Part shown: piece by piece, positions 47,374 to 58,435 of the stretch
Position numbering within the stretch: the first letter of the stretch is position 1
Layout of the letters: each line of letters begins with the position of its first letter
Source: Pseudomonas versuta
Lineage (GTDB): Bacteria > Pseudomonadota > Gammaproteobacteria > Pseudomonadales > Pseudomonadaceae
Reading direction: 5' to 3'
Assembly (NCBI RefSeq): GCF_001294575.1
Contig: NZ_CP012676.1
Span: 3,548,001-3,612,000, forward strand
Length of the DNA: 64,000 nt
Notes under the pieces: generated by a model
The model's database searches: none
Seen by the model: the letters and a program-made list of their open reading frames with translations, nothing else
Told to the model about the DNA's origin: nothing
Position numbers and translations under genes: made by a program

Positions 47374-48720
47374 TTAACTGCCAGCCACCATCATTCGCTC
47401 AATCAGTACTGAACCGGTGCGGATGTTGCTGCGCAACTCCAGGTCATTACCCACGGCAACGATCTGCTTGAACATGTCGCGCATGTTGCCGGCAATGGTC
47501 ACTTCCTGAACCGGGAACTGGATCTCGCCGTTTTCGACCCAGAAACCTGCGGCGCCACGGGAGTAATCGCCCGTTACCATGTTCAGCCCGCTGCCCATTA
47601 GCTCGGTGACGAACAGGCCACGCCCCATGCGCCGGATCAGCGCGGCCTGGTCTTCGTCACCATGGGTCACGAACAGGTTGTGCACGCCGCCCGCGTTGGC
47701 GGTGCTTGGCAGGCCCAGCTTGCGTCCGGAATAGGTGCTGAGGATGTAGGACACCAGCTCGCCGTCTTTGATGAACGGTTTGGCGTAGGTGGCCAGGCCA
47801 TCGTTATCGAACGACGAACTGCCCATGGCACGCATCAAATGCGGGCGCTCATCCAGGGTCAGCCATTCAGGGAAGATCTGCTGGCCCATCGCGTCCAGCA
47901 GGAAGGATGACTTGCGGTACAGGTTGCCCCCCGAGATCGCCCCCAGGAAGCTGCCAAACAAGCCGCCGGCCAGCTCGGCCGAGAACAGCACCGGCACTTC
48001 GCAGGTGGGCACCGGACGCGAACCCAGTCGCCGGGCCGCCCGCTCTGCAGCGCGCTTGCCGATGGTTGCTGCATCCATCAACAACTCACCCTGGCAATTA
48101 ACGTCATACCAGTAGTCACGCTGCATCTGGCCGTCGCCCTCGGCAATCATCACGCAGCTCAGGCTGTGGCGGGTCGAAGCCGAGCCACCGATAAAACCGT
48201 TGCTGTTGCCATACACCCGGCAGCCCTGGTGGGTGCTCAGGGTGGTGCCGTCGGCGTTTTTGATGCGGCTGTCGGCCTCGAATGCCGCGGCTTCACAAGC
48301 CAGCGCTTTTTCGATGGCTTGTTCCGGCGTGATATCCCAGGTGTGGAAGACATCAAAGTCTTTCAGGTCGCGCGCCATCAGGCTGGCGTCGGCCAGGCCC
48401 GAGCTTTCATCTTCAGAAGTGTGTTTGGCGATTGCCAGAGCCGCCGCAACGGTTTCGCGGATGGCATCGGGACCGGTGGCCGAAGTGCTGGCCGACCCCT
48501 TGCGCTGACCCACATAGAGCGTGATGCCAAATCCCTGGTCGCGGTTGAACTCAACGGTTTCAACTTCGCGCTGACGTACAGAAGTCGACAGCCCTTGCTC
48601 CAGTGACACTGCCACTTCACAGGCGCTGGCCCCCTGACGCCTGGCTTCAGCGATGATTTGCTCTACTTGCTCCTGCAGTGCCGGCAAGGCCTGCGGGCCG
48701 ACGCTTTGTACTGCACTCAT
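47374..48720 (-). CDS. pmbA: Metalloprotease subunit PmbA (TldE)
   Basis: 448 aa TldE-type partner of TldD. The two form a heteromeric protease that matures modified peptides such as microcin B17 and degrades the antitoxin CcdA in E. coli. The TldD/PmbA core [22 protein letters not shown] and [27 protein letters not shown] are present. The HExxH zinc motif is absent, as expected for TldE. ATG 48720 is chosen for its GGAG site; another ATG lies 4 codons upstream. Confidence 0.94.
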   Translation of the reverse strand: MSAVQSVGPQALPALQEQVEQIIAEARRQGASACEVAVSLEQGLSTSVRQREVETVEFNRDQGFGITLYVGQRKGSASTSATGPDAIRETVAAALAIAKHTSEDESSGLADASLMARDLKDFDVFHTWDITPEQAIEKALACEAAAFEADSRIKNADGTTLSTHQGCRVYGNSNGFIGGSASTRHSLSCVMIAEGDGQMQRDYWYDVNCQGELLMDAATIGKRAAERAARRLGSRPVPTCEVPVLFSAELAGGLFGSFLGAISGGNLYRKSSFLLDAMGQQIFPEWLTLDERPHLMRAMGSSSFDNDGLATYAKPFIKDGELVSYILSTYSGRKLGLPSTANAGGVHNLFVTHGDEDQAALIRRMGRGLFVTELMGSGLNMVTGDYSRGAAGFWVENGEIQFPVQEVTIAGNMRDMFKQIVAVGNDLELRSNIRTGSVLIERMMVAGS

Positions 48721-48827
48721 GGTTTTCTCCACTCAAATTCTGTTTTCGGCAGGGCCGCCGAGCGACCGGGCCGGACAAGCGGCCCCCGACTGGTTATCAT
48801 GGCGGCGTTTCTTTGCGGACTGCCACC

Positions 48828-49349
48828 ATGGTTGATTCTTACGACGACGCCTTCGACGGCGAAAAAAGCAAAACACAGGTCAAGAAAGAGCTGCATGCTC
48901 TGGTTGATCTGGGCGAGCGTCTCACGACACTCAAGCCTGATTTGCTGAAAAAACTGCCTTTGACCGACGCCTTGCGCAAGGCTCTGGCAGATGCTCCAAA
49001 ACACACGGCCAATATTGCGCGCAAGCGCCATATGATGTTCATCGGCAAGCTGATGCGTGATCAACCGATCGACGAAATCCTTGCATTGATTGATCAAGTA
49101 GATGCCTCTTCGCGCCAATACAACGAACGTTTCCACGGACTCGAACGCTGGCGTGACCGCTTGATTGCGGGCTCCGACGACGTACTTGAAAAGTTCGTTG
49201 CCGATTTCCCCGAGACCGACCGCCAGCAATTGCGTTCGCTCGTGCGTCAGGCTCAACACGAACTTGCCCATAACAAGGCGCCGGCCGCAAGCCGCAAATT
49301 GTTCAAGTACATTCGTGACCTGGACGAGGTTCAACGCGGTCTGCGTTGA
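48828..49349 (+). CDS. darP: Ribosome-associated protein DarP (YjgA)
   Basis: 173 aa UPF0307 protein. It has the charged start [29 protein letters not shown], the [14 protein letters not shown] and [11 protein letters not shown] segments, and the C-terminal [18 protein letters not shown]. In E. coli it promotes peptidyl-transferase centre folding of the 50S subunit. It is divergent from pmbA and convergent with tldD. Confidence 0.93.
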   Translation: MVDSYDDAFDGEKSKTQVKKELHALVDLGERLTTLKPDLLKKLPLTDALRKALADAPKHTANIARKRHMMFIGKLMRDQPIDEILALIDQVDASSRQYNERFHGLERWRDRLIAGSDDVLEKFVADFPETDRQQLRSLVRQAQHELAHNKAPAASRKLFKYIRDLDEVQRGLR

Positions 49350-49360
49350 TCCCCGACCAA

Positions 49361-49387
49361 TGGGTGGGCTGCATTGCAGTCCACCCA
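49361..49387. terminator. Hairpin between convergent darP and tldD
   Basis: Twelve-base arms TGGGTGGGCTGC/GCAGTCCACCCA with one G/T wobble and an ATT loop, followed on the plus strand by GTCTTTATC. It fills the 45-base convergent gap. Confidence 0.6.
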
Positions 49388-49394
49388 GTCTTTA

Positions 49395-50837
49395 TCACCC
49401 GCCTGTACCGCCTACGGTGATCGCGTCAATCTTCAAGGTTGGCTGACCCACACCCACCGGCACCGACTGCCCATCCTTGCCACACGTGCCCACGCCGCTG
49501 TCCAGCGCCAGATCGTTACCGACCATCGACACCTTGCTCATCGCTTCCGGCCCGTTGCCAATCAGGGTCGCGCCTTTGATCGGGTAAGTGATTTTGCCGT
49601 CCTCGATCATGTACGCCTCACTGGTGGAGAACACGAACTTGCCGCTGGTGATATCCACCTGTCCGCCGCCCAGATTCGCGCAGTAAATGCCTTTCTTCAC
49701 CGATGCGATGATTTCGGCCGGATCACTTTCGCCACCCAGCATGTAGGTGTTGGTCATGCGCGGCATCGGCAGATGCGCGTAGGACTCGCGACGGCCATTG
49801 CCGGTGCGGGCCACACCCATCAGTCGGGCATTGAGCTTGTCCTGCATGTAACCCTTGAGCACACCATTTTCGATCAGCGTCGTGCACTCGGTAGGGGTGC
49901 CTTCGTCATCCACGCTCAACGAGCCACGACGACCCGCCAGGGTGCCGTCATCGACGATGGTGCACAGCTTGGAGGCAACCATCTCGCCCATCCGCCCGCT
50001 GTAGGCCGAACTGCCCTTACGGTTGAAATCGCCTTCCAGACCATGGCCGACGGCTTCGTGCAGCAACACGCCGGACCAGCCGGAACCCAGTACCACCGGC
50101 ATGGTGCCCGCAGGAGCCGGCACGGCCTCAAGGTTGACCAGTGCCTGACGCAGCGCCTCACGGGCATACCCCATGGCACGGTCTTCAGTGAGGAAGTAAC
50201 GGTAATCGGTACGCCCCCCGCCGCCATGACCGCCGCGCTCGCGACGGCCATTTTGCTCGACGATCACACTCACGTTGAAGCGCACCAAAGGCCGTACATC
50301 CGCAGCCAGGCCGCCGTCGGTGGATGCCACCAGAATGCGTTCCCAGACCCCGGCCATACTCACGGTGACCTGTTGAATACGCGGGTCGAGCGCCCGCGTG
50401 GCAGCATCGACACGCTTGAGCAGCTCGACTTTTTCTGCGCGGCTGATGACCTCCAGCGGGTTATCCGGCGCATACAGCTGAGCGACATCTTGCGTGGTGA
50501 AGGCTTGAACGGTGCCGTTTTGCCCGGCACGCGAGATTGATCGCGCAGCACGTGCAGCCAGACCCAGTGCTTCCAGGGTGATGGCGTTGCTGTAGGCAAA
50601 TCCGGTTTTTTCGCCGGATTGCGCACGTACGCCTACCCCCTGATCAAGGTTGAAGCTGCCTTCTTTGACAATGCCATCTTCCAGGGCCCAGGACTCGGAT
50701 ATCTGGCCCTGGAAATACAAATCCGCCGCATCAATGCCTGGCCCGGCCAGATCACCCAAAACGCTTTGCAGGCTTTCAATGGTGACACCGCCCGGTGCCA
50801 ACAGATGTTCGCTGACTGAGGTCAACAAGTCGCTCAT
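49395..50837 (-). CDS. tldD: Metalloprotease subunit TldD
   Basis: 480 aa catalytic partner of PmbA. The zinc-binding HExxH motif is present in [21 protein letters not shown] (HEAVGH), and the C-terminal [15 protein letters not shown] is typical. ATG 50837 has a GGAGTGA ribosome site. pmbA lies beyond darP on the same strand, so the two protease subunits are near but not adjacent. Confidence 0.96.
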   Translation of the reverse strand: MSDLLTSVSEHLLAPGGVTIESLQSVLGDLAGPGIDAADLYFQGQISESWALEDGIVKEGSFNLDQGVGVRAQSGEKTGFAYSNAITLEALGLAARAARSISRAGQNGTVQAFTTQDVAQLYAPDNPLEVISRAEKVELLKRVDAATRALDPRIQQVTVSMAGVWERILVASTDGGLAADVRPLVRFNVSVIVEQNGRRERGGHGGGGRTDYRYFLTEDRAMGYAREALRQALVNLEAVPAPAGTMPVVLGSGWSGVLLHEAVGHGLEGDFNRKGSSAYSGRMGEMVASKLCTIVDDGTLAGRRGSLSVDDEGTPTECTTLIENGVLKGYMQDKLNARLMGVARTGNGRRESYAHLPMPRMTNTYMLGGESDPAEIIASVKKGIYCANLGGGQVDITSGKFVFSTSEAYMIEDGKITYPIKGATLIGNGPEAMSKVSMVGNDLALDSGVGTCGKDGQSVPVGVGQPTLKIDAITVGGTGG

Positions 50838-50902
50838 ATTCACTCCGTCTTGGCCCCTGCTTCAGCATCTTTGAGCGCTGAATCCACGGGCCTGAAAATT
50901 AC

Positions 50903-50988
50903 TGCGGGAGCCAGCTTGCTGGCGATGCAGACAACTGGATCTGTCTGGCGCACTGCCGTGCTGCTATCGCTGGCAAGTCAGCTCCCAC
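50903..50988. repeat. Inverted pair of REP elements (REPIN)
   Basis: TGCGGGAGCCAGCTTGCTGGCGATGC at 50903-50928 and its inverted counterpart GCTATCGCTGGCAAGTCAGCTCCCACA at 50963-50988 face each other across about 35 bases. It lies between the nitrilase-family gene and tldD. Confidence 0.8.
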
Positions 50989-51014
50989 AAAAAATGCATC
51001 TAACCGAAACGGCT

Positions 51015-51854
51015 CTAAACTTGCTTCTGTGCACCCTGCGAAAAAAAACGCCGATGGTTCACCACCGGCATGCGGGCCCTGATGGCCGCTTGTTCTACGC
51101 TGTCACGCTCGGCCAGTAACACCCCTTCGCCTTTGGCCTGCTCTGCCAGCACCCGCCCCCAAGGGTCGATTATTGCGGCATGCCCCCAGGTTTCACGCGG
51201 CCCGGGATGTTCCCCACCCTGGGCTGCGGCCAACAGGTAGCATTGAGTTTCTATAGCCCGCGCACGAATCAGTACATCCCAGTGCGCCTCGCCGGTAACC
51301 GCGGTAAAAGCCGACGGCGCGCTAATCAACTCAGCGCCAGCTGCCCTTAACTCGCTATACAGCTCCGGAAAACGCAGGTCGTAACAGACGCTGAGGCCCA
51401 GTTTGCCTACCGGGGTATCGGCTACTACTACCCGGGTGCCCGGCGCATAGTCATCGGATTCACGGTAACGACCACGACTGTCAGACACGTCCACATCAAA
51501 CAGGTGCAGTTTGTCGTACCGCGCTGCCTGCTCGCCATCGGCATTGATCAACAATGAACAGGCGTTGACCTTGGCGTTTGGTTGCCCCTCGGGCGGCAGC
51601 GGTAAAGTGCCTGCCACTATCCATAAGTTGAGGTCACGAGCAGTCTGTTTCAACCATGGCAGGATCGGCCCCTGCCCCATGGCCTCGGCGCGACCGATAT
51701 CGACGACATCACGCCGGCCCATCGCCACGAAATTTTCCGGCAGTACGGCCAGCTGCGCACCGCGCTCTGCGGCCTGCTCCAGCAAACGCCGGGCCTGGGC
51801 CAGATTGGCCAGCACGTCGCTCTGACTGACCATTTGAATCACTGCAAGCGACAT
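51015..51854 (-). CDS. Carbon-nitrogen hydrolase (Nit1/Nit2-like)
   Basis: 279 aa nitrilase-superfamily amidase. The catalytic triad is E40 (LAVLPENFVAMG), K115 (YDKLHLFDV) and C157 (LSVCYDLRFPELY). The pattern resembles deaminated-glutathione amidase (YbeM/Nit1), which repairs a side product of transaminases. Activity on other omega-amides is possible. It lies between yhdP and tldD in the conserved order. Confidence 0.9.
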   Translation of the reverse strand: MSLAVIQMVSQSDVLANLAQARRLLEQAAERGAQLAVLPENFVAMGRRDVVDIGRAEAMGQGPILPWLKQTARDLNLWIVAGTLPLPPEGQPNAKVNACSLLINADGEQAARYDKLHLFDVDVSDSRGRYRESDDYAPGTRVVVADTPVGKLGLSVCYDLRFPELYSELRAAGAELISAPSAFTAVTGEAHWDVLIRARAIETQCYLLAAAQGGEHPGPRETWGHAAIIDPWGRVLAEQAKGEGVLLAERDSVEQAAIRARMPVVNHRRFFSQGAQKQV

Positions 51855-51890
51855 GGCGCACTCCTTGAACTGTCTGACGCCATGCTACTC

Positions 51891-54800
51891 CTAGTTTTTC
51901 TCAAAAGGCTTGTCGAACGTGATCTTCGGATCGATCCACGGGCCCTGGATGCTGTATTGCACACTGGCGAAGCGCGACACCTGATCACCGATCAGTTTGT
52001 TGAGTAAGAACATGGCTCCACCTGCCGCCGGTCCGCCCACCAGCAGGGCTGCCAGTGGCAGGTTGTTGGTCACAGGCAGGGTCACCAGCAGTTTGGCGTT
52101 GACCTGGTCGGTGATCATATTCAGCGTGCCACTGAGTTCAAGGTTCGTGGACGGCCCGGTCATCAGCACCGGCCGGGATGTGCTGTAAACCCCACTGCTG
52201 GCATTGAGCACACCTTTGACCCGGTCATAGCTCAAGCCTTTGCCAAACAGATCCGAGAAATCCAGACGCAAGCGGCGGCCGATGGCGTTGAAGTTCAACA
52301 GGCCAAAAATACGCAACACCTGAGCGCTGCCATCGACCTCGACAAACTGGCCTTTATTCAACGAAGCATCCAGGGTGCCCGAGAAACGCTTGAGGCCGAT
52401 CCAGGCAGGAGAACCCGGCCAGCGCCCATCAACGTCCACATGGAAATTGTCACTGGTTACACTCGGCGCAAAGCCCCAGTTCTTCAATACGTCAGCCAGA
52501 TTACGCCCGCCGATACGCCCCCTGTACCAGCTGTTGCTCGCACCGGCGACCCCATCCCAACCGCCCGAACCTTCGAGCAGCAAGCCCTTGAGCCCCAGGT
52601 TCAGATCGTTAAGGTTGATTCCGCGGCTGGTAGGACGCACTTTCAGCGACCATGCGCCCAGCAGGTCCGGCCCTTGATAAAGCTGGCGAATAATGATGTC
52701 CAGCGCAGGTATTTTGCGTGGATCGACTGAAGCCAGCGGGTCCGGGGAATTGTCGTCAGTCACGGCCTTGGGATCAGGTGCCGGCAGGCGAATGGTCTGC
52801 ATCGTGACCACAATCGGAGCGTTTTTGGCATCGGGCAAGGTCACAGAGCCCGTGGCCTGCTTGCTGTCAATCTGTAGCCCCCAGGACGCCGCACTGCGCT
52901 TCATCTGCAGGCTGACCTGATCCAGTTGTGTACCGAACGCGGTCAGCTTGCCTACCTTGAAGTCCGCACTGCTGAGCATCTGCTTGGCGCTGCCTCCCGG
53001 GTCCTTGCCCGCATAGCGTTCCACCAGAGCCTGCCATGGCGCAACGTCTAGCTCCGACAGTACGCCGCGAATGCGTAACCCTTTGGTGGGCGGCAACACA
53101 GGGTCGCCATCCCCCAGGAACAACTCGCCTCGCCCATCTTCGAATTTGCCGTTGGGCGCAGCGAAGGTCAGGTTTGCCAGATCGCCGTAGTCAAACCAGT
53201 ACCGGCGCTCGGCCCCCTGCAGGGTCATGCGGAATATGGTATTGCGGGTTTGGCTGGAGGTCAGGCCGAACGGTGCCGGCAGATCGACCACGGCGCCTTT
53301 TAGACTGGAACTGACCCGCAACTGGCTGTCGGCTCCATCCAGAGTGAGCTGCAGTTGATAAGGCAAATCCCCGGAGACGGGTATCGGCTGGTTGAACTTG
53401 AGCCAGTCAGTGAGTTTCTTGACCCCGACCTGACCGTTTGCCACCACACGGGTGCTCAGCCTGCCTGGCTTGCCATCAGCGAATATCTGCGCCGTAACCG
53501 GGCGATCAAAGACCCTTGCACTGATCCCTTTACCACTTAAGCCTTTGGCACTGTCAAAACGAAAGTCACCCTTGAGTTGAGTCAACTCAAGTTCGGGCTC
53601 GCTGAGTTTCAAGCGCGCCTTGTCGGTTTTGAAGTCCACCAGGATCTTCGGCTCTACACTTTTTTCCAGAGGGATATCGAGGTCGACACGGCCTTTGAGC
53701 GAACCTTCGCCTTGCCATCCGGCAAAGGTGTCGGCCGTACCGATCGGTGCTTCCTGAAGGATTTTCAGACCGTCGCCCAGGCCACCATCAAAATCGCCGT
53801 CCAGAAACAGGTGGCTGACCTTGCCCGCGGGCACATGGGGAATACTGACCGCGACATTGCGCACCTTGGTGTCGAGTAACTGACCTTGACTGGCCATGAT
53901 GCGTACACCGCTGTCTTCGATGAATACATCACCCGACACATTGCGCACATGGGGCCAACCGGGCTGGAAATCCAGCTCGGCTCCATGAACCTTGAAGAAC
54001 AGGCTGATATTGCGCGCCGCTGCCACCGCATCGTGACTGAGCGAGCCCTGATACTGGAAGAAGCCTTCTTCAACCTTGCCTTTGATAATGGCCGTACTCA
54101 GCCATTCGGTGAGCGCCGGGCTCAATACCTCAGGCAGGTATTTGGGGGTAAAGCGCCCATCGCCATCGCTCAGACCTACGCGCAGGTCCATGTAGTCTTC
54201 TTCAGAATGATCCATATGAATACGGATCAAGAAGTCAGCGGCAATCTTGCCTTCCTCCCCAGCACTTTGATGGCAGGCGCTATCAGGGTGAAGCTGTTTT
54301 TATCCAGCTTCCAGGTGAGCAAGGCGTTGGCCTGCAGGTATTGCCAGGGCTTGGCGAAAATCGGCTCCAGGTGCAGCGAGAAGTCTTTGCTGTCCAGGCG
54401 CAGCTCGCCCTTACCCAGATCCCCGCTGATCAGACCGCTGACATTACGTGCCGCAGGCGCGCCATGGGTGGCATTGAAACCCACTTGTTGCAGGTTGGCA
54501 GCAAAGCTGAGCTTTTGATCGTCGGTGGCATCGGGCCGATAGTCGACCAGCACATTGCGTAATGCCCCGGTCACCTTCAGTTGATCGATGACTTTAGCGG
54601 CGGCCTCTGGCACTGGCGCGAGGGAATCCATCAACGGGGTGATCGGAGTCAGATCCAGGTGATCGGCTTGTAAGTGCCAGCGTCCCTGCTCTTTGTCGGT
54701 AGCGGCGAACTGCTGCAACTGCATCCGGGTTTCCCAGCGCTCCTTGCCCAGATTCATCGCCAGTGAATCCAGCACCACTTTGAAGCCTTGATCTGCACGC

Positions 54801-55702
54801 TGGACCCAGGCATGCAGCGCCAGGTCCTCAACGGCCTCAGGCTTTCGCTCTGCGTAAGCACCGCGCAGTGATGGCGCATTCAAGCGCGCAACGGCACTTT
54901 GCACCGAGCCCTTGCTCCAGTTAAACCAGAATTCACCGCCGGCTTTTAGCTCGGACACTTTCCAGGGCTTGATCAGGCTGGCGGGCAACCACTTGGCCCA
55001 ATCACTTTGCGGCAAGCTCAGATAGGTTTGAACCGCACCGTCGCGCCAGTGGCTGGCCTGGACCTGTGCCTTGAGGCTCATCGCCACAGGCTGGCCATCA
55101 GGCAGGGTGAAGCGGGCATCGAGCCGCTGATCAGAGGCTCCCGCATCAAGAGAGAGCCCCACATAGGTCAGGGTCATCGGGGCGTGCGCCCACGGTTCCA
55201 GAGTCACCTGGCTATCAAGCAGCGACACCCGGGCCACACGCTGCAATTGATTCAACAGCTGCTCAGGGTCCAGCGGCTGATCGTCCTGTACCGGCAACCC
55301 TTCAAGCGCCCAATGACCATTCTGGTCCTGACGCAAGCTCAGTTGCAGGCCATCAAGTTGCACATGGGCAAGACGAATTTCTCGGTTCAGCAGGCTGGCC
55401 CACATATCGGGAACCACCTGCACTTGATCCAGACGCAGGGCACTGTTGCCCTCCCCGACCATGACATCGTGGGCCAACAACACTGGCCTCATGCCACTCC
55501 AGCGCCCTTCAAGGCTGCCAATGGTCAGCGGCATATCCAGGACTTCGCGGGCTTTGTTCTGGACTTCTACGCGATACTCGGCGATCAGGGGTGTCAGTTC
55601 GCGACCCAGGCTGACGTACAGCGCCGTGAGCACCAGAATCAAGGCGACCGACCCTAGCCCCCAACGGGTCAACGCGGCAAAAAAGCGTTTTAGACGCTCC
55701 AT
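51891..55702 (-). pseudogene. yhdP: YhdP/AsmA-like phospholipid transport protein, frameshifted
   Basis: Two adjacent frames together encode one YhdP-family protein (DUF3971/AsmA-like). The N-terminal piece (ATG 55702, about 491 aa) has an anchor at ALTRWGLGSVALILVLTALYVSL and ends TLIAPAIKVLGRKARLPLTS. The C-terminal piece (open from 54230, 779 aa) continues LIRIHMDHSEEDYMDLRVGL to the usual end at 51891. Adding one G to the four-base G run at 54257-54260 (minus strand) restores LGEEGKIAADFLIRIHMDHS and one protein of about 1270 aa, the normal size. YhdP bridges inner and outer membranes for phospholipid transport. It may be a true mutation or a sequencing error. Confidence 0.88.
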
Positions 55703-55728
55703 GTCAGGCGGCCCCTTCAATGATGATC

Positions 55729-55752
55729 AAAGGGGCAGGAGTGAGCCCCTTT
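55729..55752 (-). terminator. Hairpin between rng and yhdP
   Basis: Eight-base stem AAAGGGGC/GCCCCTTT with an 8-base loop in the 72-base gap. Only a short T run follows on the minus strand, so termination would be partial. Confidence 0.4.
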
Positions 55753-55774
55753 CTAATGCGGCATGCAGGATACT

Positions 55775-57232
55775 TCAGAGCAGCACCACGTCGTATTGTT
55801 CCTGGGAATACATTGTTTCGACTTGAAAGCGGATCGTACGCCCGATAAATCCTTCCAGTTCGGCGACGTTGCCCGACTCTTCGTCCAGCAAGCGATCGAC
55901 AACTTTCTGATTAGCCAATACACGATAGCCAACAGCCTGGTAAGCGCGTGCTTCCCGGAGAATTTCACGGAAAATCTCGTAGCAGATGGTTTCCGCAGTT
56001 TTCAGCTTGCCACGGCCCTGACAGCATACGCAGGGCTCACACAGCACCTGCTCCAGGCTCTCGCGGGTGCGCTTGCGGGTCATCTGCACCAGGCCCAGCT
56101 CAGTGATACCGATGATGTTGGTCTTGGCGTGATCACGCTCAAGTTGTTTTTCGAGGGTGCGCAAGACCTGACGCTGGTGCTCTTCATCTTCCATGTCGAT
56201 GAAATCGATGATGATGATCCCGCCCAGGTTGCGCAGGCGCAGTTGCCGGGCGATGGCGGTGGCGGCTTCGAGGTTGGTCTTGAAGATGGTTTCTTCGAGG
56301 TTGCGGTGCCCCACAAATGCGCCGGTGTTAACGTCGATAGTGGTCATGGCTTCCGCCGGATCAACCACCAGATAACCACCGGACTTGAGCGGCACCTTGC
56401 GATCCAGCGCTTTCTGGATCTCGTCTTCGACACCATAGAGATCAAAAATCGGCCGCTCGCCCGGGTAGTGCTCAAGGCGATCCGCAATTTCCGGCATCAG
56501 TTCGGCAACAAACTGCGTGGTCCGTTGAAAGGTTTCACGTGAATCGATGCGGATTTTTTCGATCTTGGGGCTGACCAGGTCACGCAATGTGCGCAACGCC
56601 AGCCCCAGGTCCTCATAGATCACGCTCGGGGCGCCGACGGTTTTGATCTGCGAGCCAATCTGGTCCCACAGGCGCCGCAGGTAACGGATGTCCATGAGGA
56701 TTTCTTCGGCCCCGGCACCCTCGGCCGCCGTACGCAGAATGAAGCCACCGGCTTCCTTGATCCCCTCTTTGGCCACGCAATCGCTGACCACCTGCTTGAG
56801 GCGGTCACGCTCGGCTTCGTCTTCGATTTTCAACGAAATGCCTACATGCGCGGTACGTGGCATGTACACCAGATAGCGCGAAGGGATCGATAGTTGAGTG
56901 GTGAGGCGTGCGCCCTTGGAGGCAATCGGGTCTTTGGTGACTTGCACCACCAGGCTTTGGCCTTCATGCACCAGCGCACTGATGCTTTCTACGGCCTGGC
57001 CTTCGCGCAGGGAAATCTCGGAGGCGTGAATGAATGCCGCACGGTCCAGACCGATATCGACAAAGGCAGCCTGCATGCCGGGTAAAACCCTGACCACCTT
57101 GCCTTTATAAATATTGCCGACAATGCCCCGGCGCTGGGTACGCTCGACATGCACCTCTTGCAGAACACCGTTCTCTACCACCGCCACGCGCGATTCCATC
57201 GGCGTGATGTTGATCAGGATCTCTTCACTCAT
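55775..57232 (-). CDS. rng: Ribonuclease G
   Basis: 485 aa endoribonuclease of the RNase E/G family, which matures 16S rRNA 5' ends and degrades mRNA. It has an N-terminal S1 domain (GNIYKGKVVRVLPGMQAAFVDIG), the catalytic region TIDVNTGAFVGHRN and IIIIDFIDM, and the Zn-link CEPCVCCQGRG. The length matches E. coli RNase G; the long RNase E tail is absent. ATG 57232 is the family start. It follows maf in the mre-maf-rng order. Confidence 0.97.
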   Translation of the reverse strand: MSEEILINITPMESRVAVVENGVLQEVHVERTQRRGIVGNIYKGKVVRVLPGMQAAFVDIGLDRAAFIHASEISLREGQAVESISALVHEGQSLVVQVTKDPIASKGARLTTQLSIPSRYLVYMPRTAHVGISLKIEDEAERDRLKQVVSDCVAKEGIKEAGGFILRTAAEGAGAEEILMDIRYLRRLWDQIGSQIKTVGAPSVIYEDLGLALRTLRDLVSPKIEKIRIDSRETFQRTTQFVAELMPEIADRLEHYPGERPIFDLYGVEDEIQKALDRKVPLKSGGYLVVDPAEAMTTIDVNTGAFVGHRNLEETIFKTNLEAATAIARQLRLRNLGGIIIIDFIDMEDEEHQRQVLRTLEKQLERDHAKTNIIGITELGLVQMTRKRTRESLEQVLCEPCVCCQGRGKLKTAETICYEIFREILREARAYQAVGYRVLANQKVVDRLLDEESGNVAELEGFIGRTIRFQVETMYSQEQYDVVLL

Positions 57233-57288
57233 GGCTGGGTCTCGTTCAGGCGTCATCACATTAGTGCCACGTCTCGTAGGTGCGGTAT

Positions 57289-57894
57289 TCAGCGCACGTT
57301 AAGGTTTTGCCAACAGGGTATGCCGAAATGCCCCAGCAGTTCTGCGGTTTCGCATACAGGTAACCCCACCACGCCCGAATAACTGCCATTAAGGCCTGCA
57401 ACGAACACTGCGGCCAGCCCCTGAATGGCGTAACCACCTGCTTTGTCCTGAGGTTCACCGCTGGCCCAATACAGGCAGGCTTCTTGTTTACTGATGTTTC
57501 GAAAGCTGACCCGGCTTCTCACGACGCGAGTTTCACTGCGCTCGGCATCAATAAGCGCCACGGCAGTCAGTACTTCATGCTCGCGGCCAGATAACGCCAT
57601 GAGCATAGCCAAGGCATCCACCTCGTCGACTGGCTTGCCAAGAATGCGACCATCAAGCACGACGGCCGTGTCAGCACCCAGCACGCAAAATGTGCTGCCG
57701 AGTATCGATTTGAGCAGCCGATCAAATCCCGCCCGGGCCTTTTCCAGCGCCAGGCGCTCGACATAGGCCACAGGGGATTCGTTTGCAAAAGGGGTTTCGT
57801 CAATGGCGGCACTGATTGTATTGAACGACACGCCGATTTGAGTCAGCAACTCGCGTCGACGTGGCGAACCAGAAGCCAGATAAAGCGAAAGCAT
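57289..57894 (-). CDS. Maf-like nucleotide pyrophosphatase
   Basis: 201 aa Maf/YhdE-type enzyme that hydrolyses dTTP and UTP or modified pyrimidine triphosphates. The start [19 protein letters not shown] and the conserved [16 protein letters not shown] and [26 protein letters not shown] are canonical. Placement between mreD and rng fits yhdE. Specificity between YhdE and YceF types is inferred from context and the SPRRRELL start. Confidence 0.93.
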   Translation of the reverse strand: MLSLYLASGSPRRRELLTQIGVSFNTISAAIDETPFANESPVAYVERLALEKARAGFDRLLKSILGSTFCVLGADTAVVLDGRILGKPVDEVDALAMLMALSGREHEVLTAVALIDAERSETRVVRSRVSFRNISKQEACLYWASGEPQDKAGGYAIQGLAAVFVAGLNGSYSGVVGLPVCETAELLGHFGIPCWQNLNVR

Positions 57895-57946
57895 CGTGAC
57901 ATCTCCCTGTCAAAGTGCACAAACCAGGAAATGGCTCGCGCTCCTG

Positions 57947-58435
57947 TTAATTGATTTTAAAACGTCTGCGCAACCCGCGCAGACCGTAACTGACCCAAGG
58001 CCAAAGCAGTGCGCTGACTAGCGCAGGCAGTATCAGCGCCAGGGTTGGTTGTCGGTTGCCGGTCAAAGCACTTAGCCACAACTGAGCCAGCTGAGCGAGA
58101 CCGAAGATCACCAGAATCACCAAGCTTTGCTGCCACATGGGGAACATCCGCAGACGCTGCTGCAGCGACAGCACCAGGAACGTAATGAGGGTCAGAATTA
58201 ATGCGTTCTGCCCCAGTAACGTGCCGTACAGCACATCTTCGGCCAGCCCCAGGCACCATGCCGTGACCATGCCCACCTTATGCGGCATGTAGAGCGCCCA
58301 GAAAGCCAGTAACAAGGCCAGCCAGAGCGGACGCAGGATTTCCATGAACTGCGGCATCGGCGAAATGCTGAGTAACAGGCCGATGGCGAACGTTAGCCAG
58401 ATCATCCAGCCATTATTCGAACGGGTACTCGCCAT
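57947..58435 (-). CDS. mreD: Rod shape-determining protein MreD
   Basis: 162 aa inner-membrane protein with about five hydrophobic segments, including WMIWLTFAIGLLLSISPMP and LWLALLLAFWALYMPHKVG. The WCLGLAEDVLYGTLLGQNAL motif is characteristic of MreD. It works with MreB and MreC in side-wall elongation. It overlaps the mreC stop by one base. Confidence 0.94.
   Translation of the reverse strand: MASTRSNNGWMIWLTFAIGLLLSISPMPQFMEILRPLWLALLLAFWALYMPHKVGMVTAWCLGLAEDVLYGTLLGQNALILTLITFLVLSLQQRLRMFPMWQQSLVILVIFGLAQLAQLWLSALTGNRQPTLALILPALVSALLWPWVSYGLRGLRRRFKIN

Noticed and set aside
54227..54230. Two separate yhdP-type genes with an ATGA-style overlap
   Set aside because: The second frame opens with TTG inside a continuous conserved domain, and a one-base insertion restores normal family sequence, so a frameshift is the better reading.
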